A stretch of DNA of 58,275 nt, taken from an uncultured Lachnospiraceae bacterium (GTDB lineage: Bacteria > Bacillota > Clostridia > Lachnospirales > Lachnospiraceae). A program made the translations under genes and the position numbers. Below are positions 1 through 8,116 of the stretch, piece after piece. The number at the start of each line of letters is the position of its first letter. Position 1 is the first letter of the stretch. The notes below the pieces were generated by a model. The model worked only from the letters and a program-made list of their open reading frames with translations. It made no database searches and had not been told where the DNA came from. The stretch is taken from NCBI GenBank assembly GCA_902800325.1, contig CADCDW010000015.1:1-58275 (forward strand), in the 5' to 3' direction.

Positions 1-83
1 TGGCGGTACTTTTGCCTGATATAGAAGCCAATAAGCAGGTTCTTCAGCAGTATATGCAGGGAATTGACCCGGCGGCACAATAA
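1..83 (+). CDS. C-terminal end of an unidentified protein (partial)
   Basis: An open frame enters from the left edge, with codons starting at base 3, and runs to a TAA at 81-83. It encodes 26 residues ending QGIDPAAQ. The stop is followed at once by a good intrinsic terminator, which supports this being a real gene end. The fragment is too short to name, and its start lies outside the window. Confidence 0.6.
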   Translation, partial: AVLLPDIEANKQVLQQYMQGIDPAAQ

Positions 84-92
84 AAGAGTATT

Positions 93-142
93 AAAAAACG
101 TGTGGTATATGCATTATTGATGCAATATCATACGTTTTTTTG
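93..142 (+). terminator. Intrinsic terminator of the upstream gene
   Basis: An A-rich 5' arm and the 3' arm ATGCAATATCATACG pair over about 20 bp with a few G-U pairs, around a short loop (TATTG). The 3' arm runs into a T7 tract. It closes the partial gene at the left edge and separates it from the ABC transporter operon. Confidence 0.8.
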
Positions 143-190
143 TTCATGCCCGCTTAATGATATTTAAATATATGATTTTAAAACTAAATG

Positions 191-262
191 TGACAAAAGT
201 CATATTCGATTTCTGCCTTTTTTCACTACAAATCATGTTATTGAAGTGATATCCTTATATCA
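191..262. promoter_or_regulatory. Candidate operator dyads upstream of the ABC/TCS operon
   Basis: Two dyads with the same 4-base centre lie between the terminator and the ATPase gene: TGAC-AAAA-GTCA at 191-202 and TGATAT-CCTT-ATATCA at 247-262. Operons of this type are commonly controlled by their own LuxR-type regulator, which binds short dyads, so these are plausible sites. No convincing -35/-10 pair could be placed here, so the promoter itself is not called. Confidence 0.35.
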
Positions 263-297
263 TAAAACAACATATTACTTAAATGGAGATGAATTAA

Positions 298-1050
298 ATG
301 AATACTATTTTAAAAACCATTGATCTGACAAAAAAATATGATAACAAAGCTGTAGTTGATAATTTAAATATTGAAATCAAAGAAGGCGAGATATTTGGAT
401 TACTTGGTCCAAACGGTGCCGGTAAGAGTACCACGATGAATATGATATGCAATATCGTAAAACCTGATTACGGCAGTGTCGAATTTATGGGTAAGGATTT
501 TAGAAAGAATAAAAAAGAACTGAGTAAAAATCTTGGATATATACCTCAGCATCTTGCTATACACGGAAGTCTTAAGGCCTGGGAAAATGTTGAGCTCTTT
601 ACTTCTTTATATGGCATTAAAGGAGATGAATTAAAAGAACGGATAGAAGAATCACTTTTATATGTCGGCCTTTCCGAAAGAAGAAATGATTATGCAAAAA
701 AATTTTCCGGTGGTATGAAAAGAAGATTAAACATTGCATGTGCCATAGGACATCATCCAAAACTTTTAATATTTGACGAACCGACAGTTGGTATAGACCC
801 TCAGTCAAGAAATTTCATTCTTGAAAAAATAAAAGAATCCAATAAAAATGGTGCAACGATAATATATACCAGTCATTATATGGAAGAAGTTGAGGCAATC
901 TGTACACGTATAGCTATTATGGATAACGGAAAAGTAATAGCATGCGGAACTTCGGAAGAACTTAAGAAACTTGTTGTTGATGATATATCCAATATCACTT
1001 TAGAAGAAGTATTCCTTACACTTACGGGAAAGAAATTGAGGGATTTATAA
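298..1050 (+). CDS. ABC-2 type transporter ATP-binding protein
   Basis: This 250-residue nucleotide-binding subunit energises the two permeases encoded next to it. Walker A is GPNGAGKST (residues 37-45), the signature is FSGGMKRR near 138-145, and Walker B is LLIFDEPTVGIDPQSR, followed by the switch His in YTSHYMEE. The length is typical of drug, lipid or lantibiotic exporter ATPases. A GGAG at 285-288 sits 9 bases before the ATG. The stop is one base from the next gene, so translation is probably coupled. The linked sensor kinase and regulator suggest inducible efflux of a membrane-active compound; the substrate cannot be read from the sequence. Confidence 0.95.
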   Translation: MNTILKTIDLTKKYDNKAVVDNLNIEIKEGEIFGLLGPNGAGKSTTMNMICNIVKPDYGSVEFMGKDFRKNKKELSKNLGYIPQHLAIHGSLKAWENVELFTSLYGIKGDELKERIEESLLYVGLSERRNDYAKKFSGGMKRRLNIACAIGHHPKLLIFDEPTVGIDPQSRNFILEKIKESNKNGATIIYTSHYMEEVEAICTRIAIMDNGKVIACGTSEELKKLVVDDISNITLEEVFLTLTGKKLRDL

Positions 1051-1051
1051 A

Positions 1052-2110
1052 ATGATCAGATATTTGATTAAAAATAATTTTAAGATAATGTTTAGAAATG
1101 GTTTAAACATATTTATGTATGTATTATGCCCGATTATTGTCTCTTCTGTCTTAATCAGCGCATTTTCTTCTCTTATGGAAAGCTATGAACCGGTTCAGGA
1201 TTTTGAGGTAGGATATCGGGTAGAGGAAAACAGTGATTTTGCGGAGTATATTGATTTGCTGGCTGATGCAGGCAGCAAAAATGGTATTTCATTTGTAGAA
1301 TATAAAACCGGTACTCCTAAAAAACTGGTAGATAGTCTTGACTTAGGCGGATTTATAGAATTTAATAATGATGGATATACGATATATGAAAGCGAAGACA
1401 AGCAATATGAAGGTGCAAAGCTTGAGTATATGATATCAGCTTTTTTTAATAAGAGTATCAGTGATGAAAATGAGGATATTTCGCTTGATATTAAATACCC
1501 TGAGCATGCTGCATCAGTTAATTCAACTGATTATTACGGTATAATATATATAGTTTACTTTGGATGGTGTGCCATAGTATGTGCCGCAGGTCTTTTCTCA
1601 CAGGAAAAAAAGAATAGAATCAATGAAAGACTTAAGGTTTCAAATATATCGGAATTTAAACTTTATCTTGCCAAAATCATACCTATTGTTTCGGTTGTAT
1701 CTCTTGGAATCGGAATTTCATCGATAATCACCGCGTTTTTGCTTGGTGTACATTGGGGAAATATCGGCCTTTCAATTATAATAGTACTGTTTATGGTTAT
1801 CGCAGCAACGACCTTTGAAGTAATGATATACGAAATAACAAACAGTATGATAGCTACAATTATTTTATCCTTTGGAATAGTATGGATTTGGGGATTTGTA
1901 GGCGGAAGCTTTGAAACATATATGTTTTCAGGACACTCAGAAATTTTAAAATTACTATCACCTGTTTATCATGGCAACAGAGCGTTGGTGGAATTATCAA
2001 GTATAGGAAAAAGTGATTATATTTTAAGCTCAATTTTATATTCACTTATTATGTCTATTGTTTGTTCATTCGTTGCTATTATGGCAGGAAATATAAGGAG
2101 GACTGAATAA
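1052..2110 (+). CDS. ABC-2 family permease, first subunit
   Basis: A 352-residue membrane protein with one N-terminal transmembrane segment (about residues 15-37), an extracytoplasmic region of about 125 residues, and a C-terminal bundle of five or six hydrophobic segments from about 165 to 345. This is the usual ABC-2 exporter permease layout. The stretch QEKKNRINERLKVSNIS just after the second membrane segment matches the charged coupling helix of this family. Its TAA overlaps the ATG of the second permease by one base. It probably forms a heterodimer with that second permease. Confidence 0.9.
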   Translation: MIRYLIKNNFKIMFRNGLNIFMYVLCPIIVSSVLISAFSSLMESYEPVQDFEVGYRVEENSDFAEYIDLLADAGSKNGISFVEYKTGTPKKLVDSLDLGGFIEFNNDGYTIYESEDKQYEGAKLEYMISAFFNKSISDENEDISLDIKYPEHAASVNSTDYYGIIYIVYFGWCAIVCAAGLFSQEKKNRINERLKVSNISEFKLYLAKIIPIVSVVSLGIGISSIITAFLLGVHWGNIGLSIIIVLFMVIAATTFEVMIYEITNSMIATIILSFGIVWIWGFVGGSFETYMFSGHSEILKLLSPVYHGNRALVELSSIGKSDYILSSILYSLIMSIVCSFVAIMAGNIRRTE

Positions 2111-3369
2111 TGATAGAAATAATTAAAACGACGATTAAACTTCTTGTTAGAAATATGGGGTTTTGGTTTTTCCTTATAATCAGTCCGTTTTTATCGATAT
2201 TATGCCTGAAAGTAAAGCAGGAAAACATCGCATTCTATGATGATATGGAAAACAATGAGATAGCAGAGCTTAAAAGTGTTGATACCAAAGTCGCTTATTA
2301 TGGTGGAAACGGTAAATATGTTGTTAAGATATATGATTCATCGGATAGCGAACTTTCAGAATACTTTCTCAATAAGCTTCTTGAATGCGGAGCATTTAAG
2401 GTATGTAGAGTAAAAACACCTGATATGACAAAAACAGATGTTGATTCGCATATGAAATTTGATGGTTTTGATGACAGAATGGGAGCTGCGTTATATTTGA
2501 GTCCGGATTTCGATAAACAGATTATGTCCGGAGATATAAATAATGCGCTTACGGTATATGTTTTGTCAGATGACGAAAGATATTTGCTTCTTGAAGATGA
2601 GATTAAAACCTGTATCGGACAAATAAATCAGGCCGTTATGTTGTCGGCTAAACCACATGATAAAGCTCAAGTAATTGAAATTCTTAATGAAATGAATAAA
2701 GAACTTCCCCAAAAGAACGTTAAATCTATTGCAGGTAAAAATAAAAGAGAGCTTACAAATGAACAAAATGATATGATAGCACTTATAGGATATGCGTTTG
2801 CGTTACTCACACTTGGATTTGTATTTGGGGGTGTATTTATAGCTCATACAACTATTAAAGAGCGAAAAGATATGGTTTTTACAAGATTAAAGCTTACTAA
2901 TATTAGTGATGCTCAGTATTTTACTTCAAAATTTATATGTGCAGTTATAGTAAGTTTGATGCTTACTATTGTAATGGGTATATTTGTTATTATATTTAAG
3001 GTCAATAAAATGGGAATAAACACCACCGGTCTTCTTTTCATGATATTCCTTATGGGACTTATCTTCAGTTCAATAAGTTTACTTCTTGGTATTATACTTG
3101 GAAGTGCAATGAGTGCAAATGTTGCAGCATTTACATTGTGGAGTATGTCTTCAATGCTTGCAGGACTTTACTTCCCACTGAATCATACTTCAAAGCTTGT
3201 TAAAACTTTAGCATATATAATGCCACAAAAATGGTTTGTAGATGCCACAGAAATGATATTGACTAAAGACAACAAGGCATATTTTATGATATTATGTATA
3301 ACAGCAGCATATATGATAGTTACTATAAGTATTGGAAGTGTAGGGATTAAATTAAAAAACTATGAATGA
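2110..3369 (+). CDS. ABC-2 family permease, second subunit
   Basis: This 419-residue paralogue of the preceding permease has an N-terminal membrane anchor (about 13-30), a longer extracytoplasmic domain to about 220, and a C-terminal membrane bundle (about 225-415). The coupling-helix segment KERKDMVFTRLKLTNIS parallels that of the first permease. It overlaps the first permease by one base and the sensor kinase gene by eight, so the four exporter and signalling genes read as one operon. The pair is expected to form the membrane channel driven by the ATPase. Confidence 0.9.
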   Translation: MIEIIKTTIKLLVRNMGFWFFLIISPFLSILCLKVKQENIAFYDDMENNEIAELKSVDTKVAYYGGNGKYVVKIYDSSDSELSEYFLNKLLECGAFKVCRVKTPDMTKTDVDSHMKFDGFDDRMGAALYLSPDFDKQIMSGDINNALTVYVLSDDERYLLLEDEIKTCIGQINQAVMLSAKPHDKAQVIEILNEMNKELPQKNVKSIAGKNKRELTNEQNDMIALIGYAFALLTLGFVFGGVFIAHTTIKERKDMVFTRLKLTNISDAQYFTSKFICAVIVSLMLTIVMGIFVIIFKVNKMGINTTGLLFMIFLMGLIFSSISLLLGIILGSAMSANVAAFTLWSMSSMLAGLYFPLNHTSKLVKTLAYIMPQKWFVDATEMILTKDNKAYFMILCITAAYMIVTISIGSVGIKLKNYE

Positions 3370-4519
3370 GCACGTAAGAGAAAACTATTTTGTCTTTATA
3401 AGATTGGCACTTTTGATAATTTTTAGTGTCTACGGAATAATAGATGAAGCAAAACAAACAGGAGTATCCTTTGTGATGCTCTTGCTTGTTTCGTTTTATA
3501 TAGGACTTATGTCTGTTAAAGAACTTTATTCGGGCAATAAGAAAAAAATTATATTTTTTTCAGCAATTCCGATATATCTGACATTGCTTTATATCGGTAA
3601 GGACAGTTTTATGTTACCGGGTATGTTCTTTTTATATGAAGCTCTTTCTTTATATCCTGACATTAGCTTTAAATGGTATTTTCTGCCTTTTGTATTTGTT
3701 TTATCAGATTTATCAAATGGTTTAATTTTACGTCCGATAGCTGTTATTATGATGGCGTTTTTATATATTCAGCATAATTATGTAGTGGATGGATATAAGA
3801 AAAGAATGCTGGAGGATGTATTAAACGAGCATTATCTAAAGAAAAGCATGCGAGAGAAAGAATATAAGGCAAAAGAAGAAATGAAACGTAATATGCTTAT
3901 TTCAGAAAATCATATTCTTGAAGAAAGAGCTGCGCTTTCACAAACTTTACATGATAAACTTGGTCATAATATTAACGGCTCCGTATATCAGCTTGAAGCA
4001 GCAAAAGTAATTATGGATAAGGACACTGATAAGGCAAAATCCATGCTACAGGCGGTTATAGACCAACTTAGAACAGGTATGGATGAGATAAGAGCCATAC
4101 TTAGAAAAGAACGTCCCAAAAAGAAAGAACTTGCCATGCTTCAGTTGTTTAAATTATGCGAAGACTGTAACAGTAAAGGTATAAAAGCAGAGCTTTTTAC
4201 TGAGGGGGATTCATCTAAAATAACGGATAATTTATGGGAAATTATACTGGATAATGTATTTGAAGCAGTTTCTAATTCAATGAAATATTCAAAATGCCAA
4301 AATATAAATATTAATCTTATTATTTTAAACAAAATGATAAGATGCAGCATAAGTGATGATGGAATCGGTTGTAAAGAAATAGTAGATGGTATGGGTATAT
4401 CGGGTATGCGTCAGAGAGTGCGTTCGGTAAACGGTTCTCTATATTTCGAAACCGAAGCCGGATTTACCGTTACTATGATACTGCCGATTAATGATGAGGC
4501 GGCTAAAGAAAGGGATTAA
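3362..4519 (+). CDS. Sensor histidine kinase (HisKA_3/DesK-like)
   Basis: This 385-residue kinase has about four or five N-terminal membrane segments (residues 10-140), a coiled linker, and a HisKA_3 dimerisation domain with the phospho-acceptor motif TLHDKLGHNI (His197). The ATPase domain has the N-box FEAVSNSMKYSK and the G-box DDGIGCKEIVDGMGISGMRQR. There is no periplasmic sensing loop of note, so it probably senses the membrane or the transporter itself, as intramembrane-sensing kinases linked to ABC exporters do (inference). It overlaps the permease by 8 bases. Confidence 0.93.
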   Translation: MNEHVRENYFVFIRLALLIIFSVYGIIDEAKQTGVSFVMLLLVSFYIGLMSVKELYSGNKKKIIFFSAIPIYLTLLYIGKDSFMLPGMFFLYEALSLYPDISFKWYFLPFVFVLSDLSNGLILRPIAVIMMAFLYIQHNYVVDGYKKRMLEDVLNEHYLKKSMREKEYKAKEEMKRNMLISENHILEERAALSQTLHDKLGHNINGSVYQLEAAKVIMDKDTDKAKSMLQAVIDQLRTGMDEIRAILRKERPKKKELAMLQLFKLCEDCNSKGIKAELFTEGDSSKITDNLWEIILDNVFEAVSNSMKYSKCQNININLIILNKMIRCSISDDGIGCKEIVDGMGISGMRQRVRSVNGSLYFETEAGFTVTMILPINDEAAKERD

Positions 4520-4520
4520 G

Positions 4521-5165
4521 ATGGATAAAATTAAGGTTATAATAGCAGATGACAGTGATTTTGTAAGGGATGGGATGAAAATAATACTTGATGTGGATGA
4601 TGATTTTTTGGTTTTGGGCACAGCTTCAAACGGAAAAGAAGCGATTGAACTTGCCAAAAAAGAGACACCTGACGTATTTCTTATGGATATTCAGATGCCT
4701 TACATGGATGGTATAGAGGCTACTAAGATAATAGTTCAGGAAAATCTTGGTAAGGTCTTGATCCTTACAACATTTGACGATGATGAACTGGTTAGAAAAG
4801 CGTTAAAGAACGGTGCAAAAGGTTATTTGATAAAAAATCATACACCTGAACATTTAAAACAAATGATAAAATCTGTATATTATGGTTTGGGTGTAATGGA
4901 TGAGTCTGTTTTTAATTCCTTAGCCTCTGATGCCGGTATTGCTGCACAAAACAATGCTGCAGCCGGTTTTGATACATCAAAGTATTCGGAAAGAGAAATA
5001 GATATAATAAAGGCGGTTGCAGAAGGTATGTCCAATAAGGAAATTGCAGAAAAGCTTTTTATTTCTGAAGGTACAGTAAAAAACTATATAACAGGTATAC
5101 TGTCAAAAGAAGGGATATCACACAGAACAGCACTTGCGGTTTATTATCTTACAGGAAAAAAATAA
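4521..5165 (+). CDS. LuxR/NarL-family response regulator
   Basis: A 214-residue regulator with a receiver domain (acidic pair Asp10-Asp11, phospho-acceptor Asp56 in FLMDIQMP, conserved Lys near 106 in GYLIK) and a C-terminal LuxR helix-turn-helix (YSEREIDIIKAVAEGMSNKE to about residue 210). I chose the ATG at 4521 because an AAAGAAAGGG ribosome site lies just before it and the receiver domain begins there; an in-frame ATG at 4491 would add ten residues inside the kinase gene. It is the cognate partner of the kinase and probably controls this exporter operon. Confidence 0.93.
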   Translation: MDKIKVIIADDSDFVRDGMKIILDVDDDFLVLGTASNGKEAIELAKKETPDVFLMDIQMPYMDGIEATKIIVQENLGKVLILTTFDDDELVRKALKNGAKGYLIKNHTPEHLKQMIKSVYYGLGVMDESVFNSLASDAGIAAQNNAAAGFDTSKYSEREIDIIKAVAEGMSNKEIAEKLFISEGTVKNYITGILSKEGISHRTALAVYYLTGKK

Positions 5166-5221
5166 TAATTACGCCAGATATGGTTTATTTTTTAAATGAT
5201 AAATATAATTCAATCTTTTTC

Positions 5222-5250
5222 TTGACATTTATCGTTCATAATGTTATATT
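5222..5250 (+). promoter_or_regulatory. Promoter of the rplU operon
   Basis: A perfect -35 TTGACA (5222-5227) is followed by a 17-base spacer and a -10 TATATT (5245-5250). Transcription should start near 5257, just before the L21 leader. Confidence 0.85.
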
Positions 5251-5256
5251 ACTTAA

Positions 5257-5335
5257 GTGTGCCGCACAGGAAGGTAGAAGTATGCCCGTTTTTCAGGCAT
5301 CACCGTAACTGGCGAGTAATGATAATAGGAGGTAA
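5257..5335 (+). ncRNA. Ribosomal protein L21 leader
   Basis: The 5' untranslated region of rplU contains GCCGCAC, an AGGAAGGTAGAAG stretch, a small hairpin (TGCC...GGCA) and CACCGTAACTGGCGAGT. These resemble the Firmicutes L21 leader as I remember it (Rfam L21_leader), although I could not run a covariance model. The leader ends at the AGGAGG that starts rplU, so L21 or ribosome abundance could feed back on the operon through it. Confidence 0.75.
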
Positions 5336-5339
5336 CCAT

Positions 5340-5645
5340 ATGTACGCAATTATAGCAACAGGTGGAAAGCAGTACAAGGTAGCTGAAGGAGATATCATTA
5401 ATGTAGAAAAGCTTGGCGCAAAGGAAGGCGACGAAGTTACATTTGATGTAGTTGCAGTTAATAACGACAAAGATATGCTTTGCGGTGAAGCTTGCAAAAA
5501 ATCTTCAGTAAAGGCAACCGTTCTTGGCGAAGGCAAGGGCAAGAAGGTTGTAGTATACAAGTACAAGAGAAAGTCCGGCTATCATAAGAAGCAGGGACAC
5601 AGACAGCCATTTACTAAGGTTTGTATTAAAGCAATCAATGCTTAA
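5340..5645 (+). CDS. rplU: 50S ribosomal protein L21
   Basis: This 101-residue protein begins MYAIIATGGKQYKV and ends with KSGYHKKQGHRQPFTKVCI, the usual start and RNA-binding tail of bacterial L21. It binds 23S rRNA in the large subunit. The frame is open further upstream, but the AGGAGG seven bases before 5340 and the family's normal length fix the start here. It opens the conserved rplU-prp-rpmA unit under a consensus promoter and leader RNA. Confidence 0.98.
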   Translation: MYAIIATGGKQYKVAEGDIINVEKLGAKEGDEVTFDVVAVNNDKDMLCGEACKKSSVKATVLGEGKGKKVVVYKYKRKSGYHKKQGHRQPFTKVCIKAINA

Positions 5646-5654
5646 TTAAAAGTT

Positions 5655-5981
5655 ATGATTAAAGCGATATTTTATAGGGAATCAGATGGAACATATAAAG
5701 GCTTTAGCATTAAGGGACATGCGATGTTTGGAAAGTATGGTAAGGATATTGTCTGTTCTGCAGTTTCGGTGCTTGCCATCAATACTATAAATTCCGTAGA
5801 AAACCTTACTGATAATAAGTTTGAAGTTGAGGAAGACGAATCGGGATTACTTAGATTTAAATTCACATCTGAACCTGATAAAAAAGGACAGTTACTACTC
5901 GAATCAATGGCTCTTGGAATACTCGGTATTCACAAGGAATATGGTAGTAAATATTTACAAGTAAACTTCAAGGAGGTGTAA
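5655..5981 (+). CDS. prp: Ribosomal-processing cysteine protease Prp
   Basis: This 108-residue protein of the YsxB/Prp family carries [18 protein letters not shown]. His22 and Cys34 fall exactly where the catalytic pair of the characterised Staphylococcus aureus Prp lies. The enzyme removes the N-terminal extension of L27, which is essential for active ribosomes in species that have the extension. It sits between rplU and rpmA, and the rpmA gene here does encode the extended L27, so enzyme and substrate are adjacent. Confidence 0.93.
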   Translation: MIKAIFYRESDGTYKGFSIKGHAMFGKYGKDIVCSAVSVLAINTINSVENLTDNKFEVEEDESGLLRFKFTSEPDKKGQLLLESMALGILGIHKEYGSKYLQVNFKEV

Positions 5982-5983
5982 AT

Positions 5984-6274
5984 ATGTTAAAGATGAATTT
6001 ACAGTTCTTTGCTCATAAGAAGGGTGTTGGTTCTACTAAGAACGGACGTGATTCAGAGGCTAAAAGACTCGGAGCAAAGAGAGCAGACGGTCAATTTGTA
6101 AAAGCCGGTAATATATTATACAGACAGCGTGGAACTAAGATTCACCCTGGTGTGAATGTAGGACGCGGTGGTGACGATACTTTATTCGCACTTGTTGATG
6201 GTATCGTACGTTTTGAGAGAAAGGGTAGAGATAAGAAGCAGGTTTCAATCTATCCGGTTTCAACAGAAAACTAG
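5984..6274 (+). CDS. rpmA: 50S ribosomal protein L27 with cleavable N-terminal extension
   Basis: A 96-residue L27. The first nine residues, MLKMNLQFF, precede [14 protein letters not shown]; mature L27 starts at the Ala. This matches the Prp cleavage motif known in Firmicutes. After cleavage the N-terminus reaches the peptidyl transferase centre. An AAGGAGGTG ribosome site overlaps the end of prp, indicating translational coupling, and an intrinsic terminator follows. Confidence 0.98.
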   Translation: MLKMNLQFFAHKKGVGSTKNGRDSEAKRLGAKRADGQFVKAGNILYRQRGTKIHPGVNVGRGGDDTLFALVDGIVRFERKGRDKKQVSIYPVSTEN

Positions 6275-6281
6275 TATTTTT

Positions 6282-6310
6282 AAAAGCCGGGATATTATAT
6301 CTCGGCTTTT
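6282..6310 (+). terminator. Terminator after rpmA
   Basis: The arms AAAAGCCGGGAT and ATCTCGGCTTTT form a 12-bp stem with one G-U pair and a five-base loop. The T tract is only four bases, so some read-through into obgE is possible. Confidence 0.75.
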
Positions 6311-6324
6311 ATAATATGCACATA

Positions 6325-6414
6325 GCCACCGAAAGGAATATGTCAGCTAAAGCTGACCGGTGGCTCGCGCACGAGTAGAGGGCGATTTCATCTTCCCTAC
6401 TCGATTATTATTTT
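6325..6414 (+). ncRNA. Candidate structured RNA or palindromic repeat element before obgE
   Basis: The rpmA-obgE gap contains two consecutive, more GC-rich hairpins. In the first, GCCACCG (6325-6331) pairs perfectly with CGGTGGC (6358-6364); it encloses an inner stem GTCAGC-TAAA-GCTGAC (6342-6357) and a ten-base internal bulge. In the second, CGAGTAG (6372-6378) pairs with CTACTCG (6397-6403), extended by GG/CC past a bulged A, and is followed by ATTATTATTTT. I do not recognise a known riboswitch class. It could be a small RNA, an obgE leader or attenuator, or a copy of an interspersed repeat. Confidence 0.5.
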
Positions 6415-6476
6415 AATATTTAAAAGAATAATATATCAGTTAAATATACGATATTATGTTTTAAACGGAGGTTTAT

Positions 6477-7763
6477 ATGTTCGCTGACAGAGCAAAAATA
6501 TTTATAAAATCAGGAAAAGGCGGAGATGGTCATGTTTCTTTCCGCCGTGAACTTTATGTGCCTAACGGCGGACCGGACGGCGGAGACGGTGGTAAGGGCG
6601 GTGATGTCGTCTTTGTTGTAGACCCCGGATTAAATACACTTACGGATTTCAGACATATAAGAAAATATAAGGCGCAGGATGGTGAAGAAGGCGGTAAGAA
6701 AAACTGCCATGGAGCCGATGGTGAGGATGTTGTACTTAAGGTTCCTGCCGGAACTGTAATAAAGGATGCGGAAACCGGCAAGGTAATACTTGATATGTCC
6801 AATAAAACCGAACCTGTTGTATTATTAAAAGGCGGTAGAGGCGGAAAAGGTAACAGACACTATGTTACATCGGTTATGCAGGCTCCCAAATATGCTCAAC
6901 CCGGACAATCTGCGAAAGAGATGTGGGTTACTCTTGAATTAAAGGTAATTGCTGATGTAGGTTTAGTTGGATTTCCTAATGTTGGTAAGTCAACATTTCT
7001 TTCAAGAGTCACCAATGCGAAACCTAAGATTGCAAATTACCATTTTACAACTTTAAATCCAAATCTTGGAGTAGTTGATTTAGATGATAATAATGGCTTT
7101 GTTATAGCTGATATACCGGGTATTATTGAAGGGGCTTCAGAGGGAGTTGGACTTGGATTTGAGTTTTTGCGCCATATAGAAAGAACTAAGGTTTTGATAC
7201 ATATGGTTGATGCAGCTTCAACCGAAGGCAGAGATCCTATAGTTGATATAGAAACCATCAATAATGAATTATCAACTTATAATAAGGATTTGCCCAAAAG
7301 GCCGCAGGTTATTGCTGCCAATAAATGCGATGCTTTATATGGTGATGATTACGAAACTGTAATATCGATGCTAAAAGATGAATATGAACCTAAGGGGATA
7401 AAAGTCTTTCCTATATCAGCAGTATCCGGAAAAGGCTTAAACGAGCTCCTTTGGTATGTAAATGATCTTGTTAAGAAATCAGATGTAGATGTTGTAGAAT
7501 TTGAACCTGAAATGGAAATTGATTTTCCGGATAATCCTGAACTTCCGTTTGAGGTTTGGAAGGACGAAGACGGCGTTTACCGTGTTGAAGGTCCACGTAT
7601 AGAAAGAATGCTTGGATATACCAATCTCGAATCCGAAAAGGGATTTGCCTTTTTCCAGAATTTCTTAAAGGATAACGGTATATTGGAACAGCTTGAGGAA
7701 CTTGGTATCAATGAAGGAGATACCGTCAGATTGTATGGTCTTGAATTTGATTATTATAAGTAA
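6477..7763 (+). CDS. obgE: GTPase Obg
   Basis: This 428-residue GTPase takes part in ribosome assembly and stress control. The glycine-rich Obg fold spans residues 1-158 (GGPDGGDGGKGGD). The G domain has GFPNVGKST (G1), DIPGIIEGASEGVGLG (G3) and NKCD (G4). A C-terminal OCT domain covers about 345-428. The length is that of Gram-positive Obg proteins with the OCT domain. A GGAGG lies 7 bases before the ATG. It follows rpmA, as in most bacteria. Confidence 0.98.
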   Translation: MFADRAKIFIKSGKGGDGHVSFRRELYVPNGGPDGGDGGKGGDVVFVVDPGLNTLTDFRHIRKYKAQDGEEGGKKNCHGADGEDVVLKVPAGTVIKDAETGKVILDMSNKTEPVVLLKGGRGGKGNRHYVTSVMQAPKYAQPGQSAKEMWVTLELKVIADVGLVGFPNVGKSTFLSRVTNAKPKIANYHFTTLNPNLGVVDLDDNNGFVIADIPGIIEGASEGVGLGFEFLRHIERTKVLIHMVDAASTEGRDPIVDIETINNELSTYNKDLPKRPQVIAANKCDALYGDDYETVISMLKDEYEPKGIKVFPISAVSGKGLNELLWYVNDLVKKSDVDVVEFEPEMEIDFPDNPELPFEVWKDEDGVYRVEGPRIERMLGYTNLESEKGFAFFQNFLKDNGILEQLEELGINEGDTVRLYGLEFDYYK

Positions 7764-7778
7764 TTACGGAGGATTATT

Positions 7779-8066
7779 ATGACAAGCAAACAAAGAGCAT
7801 ATCTAAAAGGTCTTGCAATGAATTTAGACCCTGTTATAAATGTAGGTAAATCAAGTCTGACACCCGAGGTTACAAATGCCATAGGTGAAGCTTTTAATAA
7901 AAGAGAGCTGATTAAAATAGGCGTTTTAAAAAACTGTCTCGACGATCCGCGTGCCATTGCAGAGGCAGTAGCCGAAAGAACACATAGTCAGGTTGTATGT
8001 GTCATTGGAAAAAAGATAGTTTTATATAAGCCGGACAAAAAAGATCCTAAAATTGTTTTACCATAA
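7779..8066 (+). CDS. yhbY: YhbY-family RNA-binding protein (CRM domain)
   Basis: A 95-residue single-domain CRM protein with the family motifs LKGLAMNLDPVINVGKSSLT and the GxxG-type loop near VCVIGKKIVLYK. Members associate with pre-50S particles and aid ribosome maturation. It starts 15 bases after obgE behind an ACGGAGG site, and the obgE-yhbY-nadD order is common in Firmicutes. Confidence 0.93.
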   Translation: MTSKQRAYLKGLAMNLDPVINVGKSSLTPEVTNAIGEAFNKRELIKIGVLKNCLDDPRAIAEAVAERTHSQVVCVIGKKIVLYKPDKKDPKIVLP

Positions 8067-8116
8067 TTTATATTAAATTATAAATTAAATAACAAAATTA
8101 ATATATTGAGGAATTT

